DNA from: Trichoderma breve
Taxonomy: Eukaryota; Ascomycota; Sordariomycetes; Hypocreales; Hypocreaceae
Reading direction: 5' to 3'
DNA: 64,000 nt
Assembly: GCF_028502605.1 (NCBI RefSeq)
Contig: NC_079235.1
Location: 124,001 to 188,000, forward strand
Shown here: piece after piece, positions 41,947-53,061 of the stretch
How the letters are laid out: each line of letters begins with the position of its first letter
Position numbering within the stretch: position 1 is the stretch's first letter
Notes under the pieces: generated by a model
The model's database searches: none
Told to the model about the DNA's origin: nothing
Seen by the model: the letters and a program-made list of their open reading frames with translations, nothing else
Translations under genes and position numbers: made by a program

Positions 41947-42913
41947 CTAAATTGGCCATTTCCCGCCATTGGCTGAAATGGTACTTCCAGTCACCCAGCG
42001 AGACCCTTCGTCAGCAATGAAGGCCACGATCTGGGCAATATCATCCGGCGTGCCGCTCCTTGGGGCAGCCGCAGTCACACGGGCGTTTTCTTTGCGATAG
42101 GCTTCCAGGGCCTCAGGGGACAGGCTTTGCACCAATTCTGTTTCAACAAACCCGACCGATAGTGCTGCATGAGTGAGCGATACATTCCAGGTAAATAGGA
42201 TGAAAGATGGTAAACTTACCATTGACAGTAATACCGCGGGATTGGCCAAACTAAGATTCCAGTTAGAATGCCATAAGCTAGCAAGATTTATCGGACTCAC
42301 CTCAACAGCCCAATTTCTAGCTAACGCCTCGACCGCTGCCTTGCTAATGGCATAGGCAGTCTGGTTCATTCCAAACGAAAACCGTCTAGCTGCAATGGAC
42401 GAGATAAGGATAATACGGCCTCCACGTGGTATATACGGGAGCAGCTTTTGCGTGAGGAAAAATGGGGCTCGTACGTTTGTCGCCATCGTATCGTCGTAAA
42501 TCGCTTCCGTTGTGACTTCGGTTGATATGGGCGCGGCGTAAGCCGCATTGTGAACTGTCGTTGTATTAATTCCCGACAACATGAAATGCAATTCACAACT
42601 TTTGGATAATCAACGTACCAACAATGTCAATGTTTTGAACACCCAACTCTTTCAGAGCTTCGTCGATGATTTTTTGGTAGTTGCTGGATATCTTCAGGTC
42701 TGCCTGAATGCTGACTGCCTTTGCGCCAGAATTAAGCGAAGCGACTTCTTTAACTGCTTCCTTTGCGGTCTCAGCACGGCTCGGGTTAGCATATACCATA
42801 GCAACGTTGGCACCTCGGCGAGCAAGTTCCAGGGAAATGCCTCGCCCAATTCCCCTGATACCACCAGTCACCAGAGCCGTCTTGCCGGCAAGTGGCAATT
42901 GCAGTAAAGACAT
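41947..42913 (-). CDS. Short-chain dehydrogenase/reductase (FabG-like)
   Basis: NAD(P)H-dependent oxidoreductase of 265 residues. Four exons: 42913-42619, 42554-42301, a 31-nt micro-exon 42250-42220 and 42164-41947. The cofactor motif TGGIRGIG (about 16-23), NIDIVVHNAA, the catalytic Ser in LISSIAAR, YAISK (Tyr and Lys) and a C-terminal TGSTISANGGKWPI are all in place. The micro-exon encodes FGQSRGITVN, a conserved SDR strand, which validates it. Introns are 50-64 bp. Classical SDRs of this type reduce 3-oxoacyl or polyketide ketones; the substrate is unknown. It sits between two hydrolases. Confidence 0.92.
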
Positions 42914-43530
42914 TGTAAATTTTCGAATACTTGATAGCTTTTGTTTGTGAGGATGAGACTATGTTAGACTTGGAACACTTTGTCGTAGGAATCACTTCTT
43001 ATATACGTGGACTCTGGGTTACCTGTGCCAGCATCTGGGTGCTCTGCCAGCAACTTAACATTCACATCAACCATCTACTCAGGCAGAAAATAACTCTGAA
43101 TGAAGCATTTATGTCCGTCTAATTCCGTTTTATTGACATTTTCTTTGGATGATACCGTGTCATTCACAACATTTACATACATGATCGACTTGCTTTGTTG
43201 GTCTATCCAATTAAAGAAGCTATGCCAGTTCCACCATGTCTCCCGCAATCAATATTTCCTGGCTTTGCGGAGATAAGATGGTATCGGCGAGCAAACTATT
43301 GAAAATTACGTCAGCAAACATTTCCCTTTTCGTAGCACCTTTGTGTGCTCGAGTAGTGAGATCGTCGCTACGGACGGAGTTAATATGATAGTAAAAAATC
43401 GCACAGTAAATTACGGAATATTTAAGGTAACTCTTTTTACATTCTATATTTCGGAGAACTCCTTTGGGGACATTAAAATTTCGTCAATAGAGGAATGTGT
43501 CCTCTGTGGATTAAATACTACTATACTTAT
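42914..43530. other. Intergenic region
   Basis: About 620 bp, AT-rich, holding the SDR promoter and the 3' flank of the peptidase-like gene. No other element is seen. Confidence 0.4.
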
Positions 43531-45303
43531 TTACAGCCAATTCGCCAATTCTCCCGGACCTGCAAGTTCATACTGAGCGGCAAGAAGTTCACCTTCTTCG
43601 GATTCCAATCGGCCGGCCAGAATTTCTTCCTTTTGATCTGGAGTTATAAAATATGGTCCGTCAACACCGCATTTCACATCTCTCTCTGGCATAGTGCCAT
43701 TGTTAAGGAACGCACGCAGGTGTGGCACAAGGCACGAAGACGGCATTGCGGAAGAGCAATGGCCGTATCCCTCGATCTCGATTAGGCGCGAGCCTACAAA
43801 TGATTCCCTTGCCACCTTTGCAGAGCGAAGAGGACAAATGGGATCATACGTGGTGGAGAGTATGAGTAGCGGGTGTAAGGTTTCAACGCCTTGGCGTGGA
43901 GCAAATGAATGCTCCTTTGGGATCAGCCACTGTGCTTTGGTAAAGAATTCTTCCATTTGTGTAACGGCAAATGATGATGAATTCCACATAGGCTGCAGCA
44001 TTTCCAATAACTCATACTTTTTCTCTGGCCAGTGTGATTTTCCAGCAGCGCCGTCGTTGCTATGGATTATCATTCCATGCTCCATCACCATCGAGCTATT
44101 TTTATCCAGGCCGAAAGCAAGCAGCGCAGCTGTCGCATTCCCAGCCATGAGTTGTGCTATGGTGTCGGCAAGCATATACCAAGAAGACGGTCTATACAAG
44201 GCAGGGAAAATTCCACGGAGCCACATCGTGCTGTAATCTATCAGTCCATAGGCCGTATTATTGATGTAGGCTGGTATAGGGTCTTCTTTCAGGGACTGAA
44301 GAAATTTTGTAACGTTTTTCTTCAAATCTTCTTTAGTATGACCAAAGGCATTCAAGGGGCATTCATCAGAAGCCTTTACACATTCGTTGAAAAACCCGTC
44401 CAAGACCCTTTCGGTATCCTCAAAGTCCCCTTCCAGGGGATCAGTATACCAATAGAATTGGTTCACAACACCGTCAATAATAACTCGCTCAGATCGTTCT
44501 GGAAACAGAGTCGCGTAAGTTTGTCCAAGTAAGCTGCCATAACTGAAACCCCAGTAGATCATATTCTCTTGGCCAACTGCGTCGAGAATGCTATTCATGT
44601 CTGCAGCTGTCTGCGGAGTATTCATGTATGGGCCATACTCGCCCATTGTATCGGAGCACGCCTGAACAAAGTTGCTAGTCCAAGGTTGCAGCTTTGGGCC
44701 ATCCGCAAGGGGATCATAAGAGAGCGAGATGGATCGTGCTTTGCGTGTTTCATCATCCGAGAAGCAAGTAGCTTGTGGCCGGGAGTTGTTGACGCCCCGT
44801 GGGTCAAATGACAAAATGTGAAAGTTATCGCCGGCAATTTTCTGTGTCGCCTTTCCCCTCCGATAGAGCCAGTTTATGCCGCTACCTCCTGGGCCACCTG
44901 GATTCACAATGATATTCTTGGTTGCCCTTTGGGAGCCGCGTAATCGTGCAAGGGGAATGCTAAAAGTACGGTTGCCCGAGTTTTCCTCGTTGAATTGATC
45001 CATTGGTACGGTGATTGAGCTGCATTCCAGATCGCTGCCCTCTAAATTTCCACACAAAGTCCATTCAATGAGCTCCCCAGGGTATGTCCGGACGTGTTGA
45101 GGAGCTTGACAATTGTGAGCTGTGTTGGACTCATACGGAGCTAATTGATCCCAAACGAGCAGAATCGAAAGAATGGTGGCTAACAGAAGCCATTTCTGCG
45201 TCATCCTCTGATTCTTTGTAGATTGCTGCGGAGGGGTTGAGTCGATCGGCAATATACCCTTCTCAGTGAGGGGTTGCTTTTCGCTTGTCAAGTCTGCAAG
45301 CAT
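43531..45303 (-). CDS. Peptidase S33 / TAP-like alpha/beta hydrolase, membrane anchored
   Basis: Single exon, 590 residues. An N-terminal cytosolic stretch with PPQQSTKNQR is followed by one signal-anchor helix (WLLLATILSILLVW), implying a type II membrane or secreted protein. The hydrolase core has the oxyanion segment NPGGPGGSG, DPRGVNNS, the nucleophile GFSYGS, and a C-terminal TAP domain with Asp in TYDPICP and His in GYGHCS. These are marks of tripeptidyl-aminopeptidase/prolyl-aminopeptidase-like S33 enzymes. Several N-glycosylation sequons (NRT, NNT, NAT, NSS) fit a secretory route. The ATG at 45303 is used because the longer frame begins with TTG. A tandem repeat lies in its upstream region. 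Confidence 0.92.
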   Translation of the reverse strand: MLADLTSEKQPLTEKGILPIDSTPPQQSTKNQRMTQKWLLLATILSILLVWDQLAPYESNTAHNCQAPQHVRTYPGELIEWTLCGNLEGSDLECSSITVPMDQFNEENSGNRTFSIPLARLRGSQRATKNIIVNPGGPGGSGINWLYRRGKATQKIAGDNFHILSFDPRGVNNSRPQATCFSDDETRKARSISLSYDPLADGPKLQPWTSNFVQACSDTMGEYGPYMNTPQTAADMNSILDAVGQENMIYWGFSYGSLLGQTYATLFPERSERVIIDGVVNQFYWYTDPLEGDFEDTERVLDGFFNECVKASDECPLNAFGHTKEDLKKNVTKFLQSLKEDPIPAYINNTAYGLIDYSTMWLRGIFPALYRPSSWYMLADTIAQLMAGNATAALLAFGLDKNSSMVMEHGMIIHSNDGAAGKSHWPEKKYELLEMLQPMWNSSSFAVTQMEEFFTKAQWLIPKEHSFAPRQGVETLHPLLILSTTYDPICPLRSAKVARESFVGSRLIEIEGYGHCSSAMPSSCLVPHLRAFLNNGTMPERDVKCGVDGPYFITPDQKEEILAGRLESEEGELLAAQYELAGPGELANWL

Positions 45304-46385
45304 CTTCGAGGCAACAACAAACAAACGACATGAGAGATGAAGGAGATACCATCAAATAGCACCTATCTCAGGCTTTGAGGGATCTTTTCAGAAGTATTGG
45401 CGGATGACCAGTGCCCCAATCTACGTACGTGTTTACGCGGCTGAAGGACGTTGGTTGAAGGCGGGAGGATGAGCCGGTCCCCCGCAGTAGAACGCGTCAG
45501 TAATACCTTGGCAGGCATTGCGATATTCAACCCCTGTAAAGCTTGCGCGAACTTCAATGACAACACGCCCGACTTGGAATTTACTTACCCTAGGGGTTTG
45601 CAAAAAGAAGCTTGTAAAGCTTGCGCCAACTTCGATGGCAACGACACTTGAAATTTACCTACCCTAGGGGTTTGCAAAAGGAAGAAAAAAAAGACGGATA
45701 CGAGAAGTGATTAGCAATTTTAGCATACAGAAACAGACAATCCGCACATCTCCACTACACTAGACTCATCTAGAATGGTGGTCGTATTCTCCTCATGTAT
45801 GCACATATTCATTATGTGGTCTCTGGTTTGCTTAGCACAGAAATCATCTTCAAATGTCGCCATGCTCCCTCGAATACGCAAGCAGCAACACCGCGATGCA
45901 GTAAAGATATAAGAATCGTTCATCTTATAAAGTTCCATGATAAAACATCATCCTCTACTGCATTTATTGCAATCTTATGCAAAACTCTCCATATCATCCA
46001 TAGATAGACTACACAATAAATAAGATTTGGATCCTTCTCGGTCTGAGTAAGCCCTTATAGAAAAGGGAGTCTTTCACATCTTAGCTATCAGTATGTCACT
46101 CTTTACGAGCGAATGAGGTGCTCCTTAATGGCATGATTTATGGAGAACATAATCACTCGGCATCCTAACAGTTCAGCCACAAAGACATGCTTTCCGAATC
46201 AGTTAGTTCGCATACCGAGGTCGCAAATAATATAAGAGGCCGTACAGTCGCAGCTATGATCTTGCCAATATGACCACTCTTGCGGTATTAATACATGTGA
46301 AGAGTACGCTTTGTTATAAATAATTGACATTACTTAATCAGTTCATCGAGTCCAAGAATTAAGTGAACCTTTGTTACACTCCGCT
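45304..46385. other. Divergent promoter region with tandem repeat
   Basis: 1.1 kb between the divergent S33 hydrolase and the second P450. It holds the 71-78-bp tandem duplication (45535-45683) and a TATA-like TATAAATAA at 46315-46323, about 65 bp before the P450 ATG. No gene is recognised. Confidence 0.5.
45535..45683. repeat. Two-copy tandem direct repeat (78 + 71 bp)
   Basis: Copy 1 is 45535-45612 and copy 2 is 45613-45683. Both begin TGTAAAGCTTGCGC and end with TACCCTAGGGGTTTGCAAAA. The middle differs by a few substitutions and a short deletion. It lies about 230 bp upstream of the S33 hydrolase start. Confidence 0.9.
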
Positions 46386-48312
46386 ATGAACATGACCGAA
46401 GCGAGCAGAGGTGGGCTTTTTGGCTCATGGGGAATTTCACCATCTCTGCCCATTGTTCTAGTTGGCATATGCGTCCTTCTCTACCGACTCTATATCCGAC
46501 ATTTCCCAAAGCCTATTCCAGGCAACATCCCTTACAATAAACAGTCGGCAGGACGACTGATTGGCGACTCACTGGAAATCCGGCGGTACCAGAAAGCAGG
46601 GGATTTCAGGCGTTTCTTTCATGATCATAATACGAAGCTGAATACCTCTATTTCTCAAGTCTTCATGTTCCCATACCCCAAGCCGTTTGTGCTTTTAACG
46701 GACTTTCGTGAAGCATATGACATCTTGTCAAAGCGACACCGAGACTTTGATAGAAGCAAGAGAAATGCAGACATCTTCGGAACTATTGGAACAAACTTTC
46801 ATCTTGCCATGCAGACACGAGATCCACGATTCAAGGGAAATAAAGAGCTTGTACGGGATTTGATGACACCGGCTTTCCTCAATGAGGTAAGATTGCTATT
46901 TCTTCCATCGGTATATAGTGCATACTAAGTTTCAACCATAGGTTTCTGCTGTACACATTTACGATATCGCCACGGTGCTGGTTGATATGTGGTCATATAA
47001 AGTTGCTCAAGCTAATGGACGCCCATTTTCCGCATACGAGGACCTTCACTATGTTGCTCTTGACATTATTCTTGCAGCTGCTTTCGGTATTCCCCTGGAG
47101 CAATCAACAACTCAGAAGCAATATGAATTCTTACAGCTCCAGCCATCTAAAATTAAATCAGCAGGCTCCAAAGATGATCCAGTCACCTATGACCGCACTC
47201 CTATAGCTGAATCCCGTACGGCTCTGATGAAGGTGACAGGAACCGTGGTGGTGGGATACAAATCTCCATTCCCGCGCCTCCATCATTGGATTTTGAGAAA
47301 CACAATTTGGCGCAGAGATTTTGCTCTGAAGGAGGCATTTATTACAGATGAAATCAACAAGGGTGTTCAGAGACTGACGTCGGAGAACACGCAAGAGAAT
47401 CGCATGCGATGTGCGATGGACATGATACTCCTAAGGGAATTTGGCTACGCGAAGAAGGAAGGGAGAAAGCCAAACATCAACGCGCCTAGGATGAGAGATG
47501 AGGTAATATTAAGTGCTTTATCCTATGTGAAGGGAGGCCAATCTCGGAACGGGTAATGCTAACTCAATATGATGCAGTTATTCGGTTACGTAGCTACCGG
47601 ACATGACACCTCGTCCACAACGCTCTCGTGGATCACGAAATTCTTGGCTGATAATCAGAATGCCCAAGCCAAGCTTCGTCGTCAATTACGGACGGCCTTT
47701 GCAGAAGCTCATGCTGAAAAACGCCAGCCAACTGTGATGGAGATTATCGAAAAGCCAGCACCTTTCCTCGACGCCTTCCTAGAGGAGTGTTTGCGAATGA
47801 CAAAAACTATCCCCACCATTTTACGTGAGGCCTTGACCGATGTCACAATACTTGGTCATCTAGTTCCCAAAGGCACCAGTATTATGATGTATAACCATGG
47901 GCCCGGGGGACAATTGGAAGCTGGATTTAACATTCCTGAGGCTGTCAGGTCGGAGACGTCACAAAGCTCAAAGGACCGTGTGGGAGAATGGAATACCGAG
48001 GATATAAGTCTCTTCCGTCCGGAAAGGTGGCTGCAACGAACACCGGGAGCCAAATCTGACGGTGAAGGGGACACAGAATTCGAAGGAATCGAATATAACG
48101 CCAATTCTGGGCCTTTTCTAACATTTGGTGGTGGACCCCGAGGCTGTTTTGGAAAGAAACTAGCATACATGGAACTGCGAATTGTGATGACCATGTTGGT
48201 ATGGAATTTCGAATTTCAGTCTTGCCCTGCGGAACTCAGCTCTTACGAAGGCATTGACGCAGCGACTGTTGTGCCAAAACAATGCTACGTGAGATTGAAG
48301 CAGCTGTTATAG
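46386..48312 (+). CDS. Cytochrome P450 monooxygenase
   Basis: Exons are 46386-46886, 46942-47502 and 47578-48312, giving 598 residues. An N-terminal anchor (LPIVLVGICVLLYRLYI) is followed by FPKPIPGNIPYN. The I-helix is GYVATGHDTSSTTLSW, the ExxR is in LEECLRM (about 424-427), the PERF region is FRPERWLQ, and the haem loop is FGGGPRGCFG with Cys about 544. The protein is longer than average because of an insert before the PERF region. It is an ER enzyme, and the substrate is unknown. The ATG at 46386 follows a non-ATG extension. A TATA-like element lies 65 bp upstream. It is divergent from the S33 hydrolase and may be part of a loose cluster with the SDRs nearby. Confidence 0.92.
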
Positions 48313-48514
48313 GCTATATAACCAGAGCCTATCTTAATGTCGAATGTTATGTGTTTCTCAGTATGCCTGGCACAGATTGATGGAGGGATAGCTAGAGTAC
48401 CTAGGTAGCTATGGGTGAACAACTAATGGCAGCAGTCTATTGCACATGAGGGCGACTCGGGCAAGCCAAGCAAGTCATTTGCGTAGTAAAGAGGCTCTGA
48501 ATTAATTAAGGTAC
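48313..48514. other. Short intergenic region between convergent genes
   Basis: 200 bp. It contains GTACCTAGGTAGC-like short palindromic sequence near 48398 and GGTACCTAG near 48510. Confidence 0.4.
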
Positions 48515-49875
48515 CTAGAGGTCTAAAAATACGGAGCCATCGATTCGCAAGCTGGCATTCGTTAATTTCTTTTTCAAGCATTTCTCTACGACCTTTGTTG
48601 TATTCTCTTCAATATCGGTTTCCAAACGTTCTATCCTCTCGCTCGCCTCATTATCCAGTCGTTCCAACGTTGCATCAACCTCGTCTTTAAGGTCTTCAAT
48701 TATGTCTTGAGATTCAATCCTCATATCCGTTATACAGTCGTCGATTCGGTTCTCAACCTCTTCTAATAATTCCAGCCTCTCTTCCTCTCCACGGCTGTGT
48801 GTAGAGTCCAATGCCTCTGAGACTTTATCTTCTAGCTTGACCATGCGGCCTTCTATACTATCGAGGCGAGTACAAATGTTTTTGAGAATGAGTAAGATTT
48901 GGTCCTGGATTGTGGATGGACGCTCAGTGTCATGGTCGGAAAGATCACGCTTGCGCTTATCTATAGTGAAGCTGGGTGAGCATGAAATTCGGGGTGATGG
49001 TGGAGGGTACGGCTTGCTCACTGGAATGGTGGCTACGACTGGGCGCAGGCTCACTGTACGGAGGTAGACACGCTTCGGCATTGGCAACATCGTTCTTTGC
49101 ATTGACGATTTCGCCTCCTCTACCAGCATACAGCGTTGTGAGATTGGCACGCCTGGTATTGGTAGATGGGCGATTGTCATTATGCGACAGCGAAAAGATT
49201 GAAGTAATCAGTTCCAAGTTTTCCTGAGCCGATGTGACTGTGTCAAGATTACTGAGATGTACAGTGAAAGTCGTCACTGTGGCGAGGGCTTGTATGGAGT
49301 CTAGTAGGGCTTTGGTCTTCGGTCGGGATTCCAGGATAAGATCCTTAGGGACAACGAGATGGGGTTGCGCCGTCAGGGAGAAGCAGAGCGAGTGGTGAAT
49401 GGGCCCAGACTGTATCAACGTTGAGAATGGAGCGGCATGTTCGGTTTGCAGAGTAATGGACTGAATGGTTTCGGGATGTATGAACAGGTAAACGGCTTGT
49501 TTACTGCTTTTGGATTTACTGCCTTTCAACAAGACATAGCCATATATTTTGAAAATAGCTGTATTGGTCGACGTATCCAAGTATAAATCGAGATTCAGAC
49601 CCTCAACACGTTGCATTTGGCCATCGGCATTTTGCCAAGTCAACAAATTGTTTCGACATGTCATGTCAACCTCGAAAGCCTCTCCTTTTTGGTCACCAGA
49701 AACTGGCTCAGCTGATTCTTGGCCATCATCATTTTCGCTGATGCCCTTGCCGTTGTTGCTGCCATTGCCATCAGTGGTCACTTCGTCCTTGTCATCGAAT
49801 TGTTCCGTTGCAAATGGACGTCTAGAGCATTAACGCGTCAGTACATCAAACAGTCAAGGGAATGCACTTGGCCAT
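48515..49875 (-). CDS. Hypothetical protein with C-terminal coiled coil
   Basis: Predicted exons are 49875-49868, 49821-49022 and 48960-48515, giving 417 residues. The second intron (61 bp, GTGAGC donor) is well supported: it joins two different frames and creates NKRKRDLSDHD, a possible nuclear signal. The first exon is only 8 nt (MAK start) with a 46-bp intron containing CTGAC and is less certain. The N-terminal half (FEVDMTCRNNLLTWQN...) looks like a beta-rich domain. The C-terminal 150 residues form a long charged coiled coil (LEDKVSEAL through VEKCLKKKL). I do not recognise the family. Confidence 0.65.
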
Positions 49876-50883
49876 TGGTTAGTGGTGTTGCTGGCGAAGG
49901 CACATGGAATGGAGAGTGCTAAACAAAGTCCCGCCGCTCATCGCAGGATGACATCGTCGCAGAGAAAGTACTGGCATAAGGAGGCAAGAAAGGAGCAAGC
50001 CGCCGCATGCCACAAAATGGCTTGCAACCGACTAACGCAAGTTCATCGCAATACGCAATGAACTGCTACTCGCAATCCGCGGCCAACAAGACCCCTACCA
50101 TTTTGACAGGCTTGTCTGAAGCAACAAGCGTGTCAAGTATGCATAGGAATTTCCCGGTCTTGCTTCGCAGGCAACTTTCTGCTGGAGAATGTCATCGAGC
50201 GGAGCGGCACGGCTATCCATACAAGCACAAAGCTCGATGGAATCGCACGAGAACTATTCCACTGACCCGGGTGAGGAAAAAGGCTGAGTCGATTCAACGT
50301 CGTCGTCATTCACATCTCGAGAAGGCGAGGCAGCGGTGGCTATCATGGCAGAGAACACAGCATCGAGAAATCGAAGAATCAAGGCATGCAAAAGGAAAGT
50401 CAAGTGCTGCGCTCTCCTGGCGCAAAGGTGAAGGCTTGTCGCTGGCGGACAACATGAAGAGCGTGCCTCAATCGTGAAGCAGTGCAACAAGGAAATTAAC
50501 GCAAACATCGCGACTTCACGGAGTTGTCTTAGGTAGCCACAGCACGTGACTTCAATTCAGCCAATTAGCTTGCGTTTCGTTCCTGGCTAAAAGTAGGCTA
50601 AACTCCGGATCTCCCTTGGAATGATTACATAACTTGATTGCTGGATTAGTTAGGTAGTACCAGCGTGCGCCTAGCAGTACCCGTAGTTGCACACGCCGCA
50701 GTGAGCAGAAATACAGAGCGATTACAGAGGAGGGAGGCTGAATCATACCTGCCCGTAACTACTAACTAATTCACTAAATTTCGACAAGTACATTCATTCT
50801 CATGCCTATACACAGGTGGAACAGGTTCCGATATATTGGAGTTATTTCTCAGGTACATGTAAAACGGATGCAAAATTTGTAAA
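49876..50883. other. Intergenic region with a weak basic open frame
   Basis: About 1 kb. An ATG-initiated frame at 50007-50477 encodes 156 very basic residues with no family features, and I do not call it. Nothing else is recognised. Confidence 0.35.
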
Positions 50884-52665
50884 CTACAGCAAGATCTCGG
50901 GCCCTCTATTTACAGGTTCAGGAGGTAAGTCGGTTAGGTACCTCAGCAAACGTGTGTCCGTACCGATGATTCTTCTAGCTCTTCTGGCTTTGATGCTCTC
51001 ACATTCAGAGATCAGCTTATTCTCTATAGCTTCCCATGCAGCTCGCTTCTTCAACACACTCGCCAGTGCTGTAGCTTGTCTAACGCCCATGGAATGGCCC
51101 ATGAACTGCAATCGCTGAATCGCCCACTCTCTTGCCGGCCCTGCACATATCGTGAGACGCGCTGCAGCGTACAGATTCCACATGAGAATCAAGGCGTTTA
51201 CCGGTTTCGCAGAACGTTCATCTTTTCGATGGAAATTCAGATAAAACGGAACTGAGGCGAATATATCTGAGCTTGCTTCATGGAGGTCGCAAAGAGACTC
51301 GTCGTATTGGGTCAAAGCTTGAGTTGCCAGTGCTGTTGGCATTGTGTTGATCTTGGCGATTTGAGGCTGAAGCAAATCGACAATGGTTTCGTGTAAAATA
51401 ACTTTGGCCACATTGTACAAATCCCAGACCCAGGCGCTCCGTAGACTTCGGTAAGTGTGGTATTTTTTTAGGTAGACTTCGTCTGTCGCCTCTTCAATAA
51501 ACTTGGTGGTGTATGGACCTTGGGAGCGTAAAATCGGGCGATACAGGTTTCGGATATCCTCCTCAAGATTGATGCATTTAGCAAATGCTGTTTGCCACTC
51601 CTCATCTGGGTTCAATCTGATCCAAGCTCGCAAGGAGCACAGTTTCATGATTACACCACCTAGTTGATAGGGCCCCAGCGATCTAAATGGTTCGTATTTG
51701 TGGGCTTCATCCGTCAGTCTCTGGATAGAGTCCGGAATCCCTTCACTTCTTTGGATGCAGGATATTATCTAAATGCTTATTAGCATACCACTGACAACAA
51801 GCCATTGTCTGACTAACAATTTGCGATCGGAGATGTAAGAATAGCTCCATCCCGGCTTCGCTGTCCTTGAATTGCTGTGTGCCACGGATATGTGCCACTG
51901 CCAGTGCACCTAGCATGTGATTATACCAGGCATTTAATGACTGCTGGCTATCACACATGATCATCTAAGAATATCAGCATGTACACGAAACATGGGGTCG
52001 AACACTTCATCTGCCAGAATGTCACTTACTTCATAAAGCCCAAGTACCAGAATGGCGGCGAGCGTCCCAGCCTCTTTTATCTTGGTCTTGTTGTGAATCG
52101 CTTCATTGATGTAATTTATAGCAGTACCGTAACTTTGCCTTGCCTTCAGCTCCAGAAGTGGCGATGATTCTTTACACGCCATCCCCGCTGAACCAACTGC
52201 GACCATAGCCGCCTCCAAGGCGCTGTTGAGGCCTGGTCGAACTAGCAGTCGAGCCACGCCGGATAGATAGCCAGCAGTGCCTTCTTGGATAAGGACATAG
52301 CTATGGACAAAGTACGATTTGGCTTGTTCGTCAATATTGTATGGCAAGAAACACAAAGAAATGGCATTGTTGATTGCAATACTATTATCCGCATGGGCTT
52401 CGGCTTGAGCGCGACAGATCCTGGTAAGAGCTTTGGACTTGGTCGAATTGGTTTCATCGTGGAATATCACATCAATAAGATCACGATACCCTGTACAAGT
52501 TTCTTTCGCTCGTCTGCATTGTGAACATCTTGGTCTCTGGAGATCGCACTGAGGCAGTCTTGGTTTAGCTCCAGGGCACAAACGGTGAGTTGGTATTACA
52601 CTAACCTTAATCTTCCTCTTCCTACATAGCGCGCAGGCTGGTGACGGTTTGCCTCGATAAACCAT
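50884..52665 (-). CDS. Zn2Cys6 transcription factor
   Basis: Fungal binuclear-cluster regulator of 536 residues. Exons are 52665-52606, 52548-52030, 51964-51818 and 51768-50884; introns are 57, 65 and 49 bp. Splicing gives MVYRGKPSPACALCRKRKIK joined to CDLQRPRCSQCRRAKETC, a perfect C-x2-C-x6-C-x6-C-x2-C-x6-C. The downstream fungal-specific domain has GLYEM, NAWYNHMLGALAVAHIRG and HLRSQI, all rebuilt by splicing. The 57-nt first intron is in frame and stop-free, so its retention would insert 19 residues between Cys 2 and Cys 3 of the cluster. It may control the adjacent membrane protein or reductase (inference). Confidence 0.93.
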
Positions 52666-53061
52666 ATGGCAGATGATGTTTTGCAGTACAGCTTCAGATG
52701 CTTTTTGACAACGACGAGGGAATGTTCAAGATCAATCGAGGGAGGACAAGAGTTGAGCAGGCTATTATGACGCGTTAGCGTGGCTTGGACCCTGCGGAGA
52801 CAGCATACATCTACTTCATTAGTTCACACGACTAGGCGCAGCGAAAACTGGGATTCTCACAACCTAAGAGCCACTGCCGACTCACTAAAAGGGAGTACCG
52901 GAGATAAGGGTTCTGTGGGTTGAAGAGTCTTTGCACAAATTACAAGCGAGTTATAAGTAAATACATATATACTAAAGAGATGATAGCCTAATATGCTAAC
53001 TATTAGATCGCCCCGTTCCCATTATTAATCGAGACCAGATTTTCTCTTCTCAGCACTTGTG
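52666..53061. other. Promoter region of the Zn2Cys6 gene
   Basis: About 400 bp between the regulator start and the stop of the membrane-protein gene. No motif is recognised. Confidence 0.35.

Noticed and set aside
43694..44532. Two long plus-strand frames (180 and 156 codons)
   Set aside because: Both are antisense to the S33 hydrolase and have no domain features.
50007..50477. 156-codon basic open frame with ATG
   Set aside because: Lys/Arg/Ser-rich composition with no motif, no splice support and an equally long frame on the other strand. Not called without transcript evidence.
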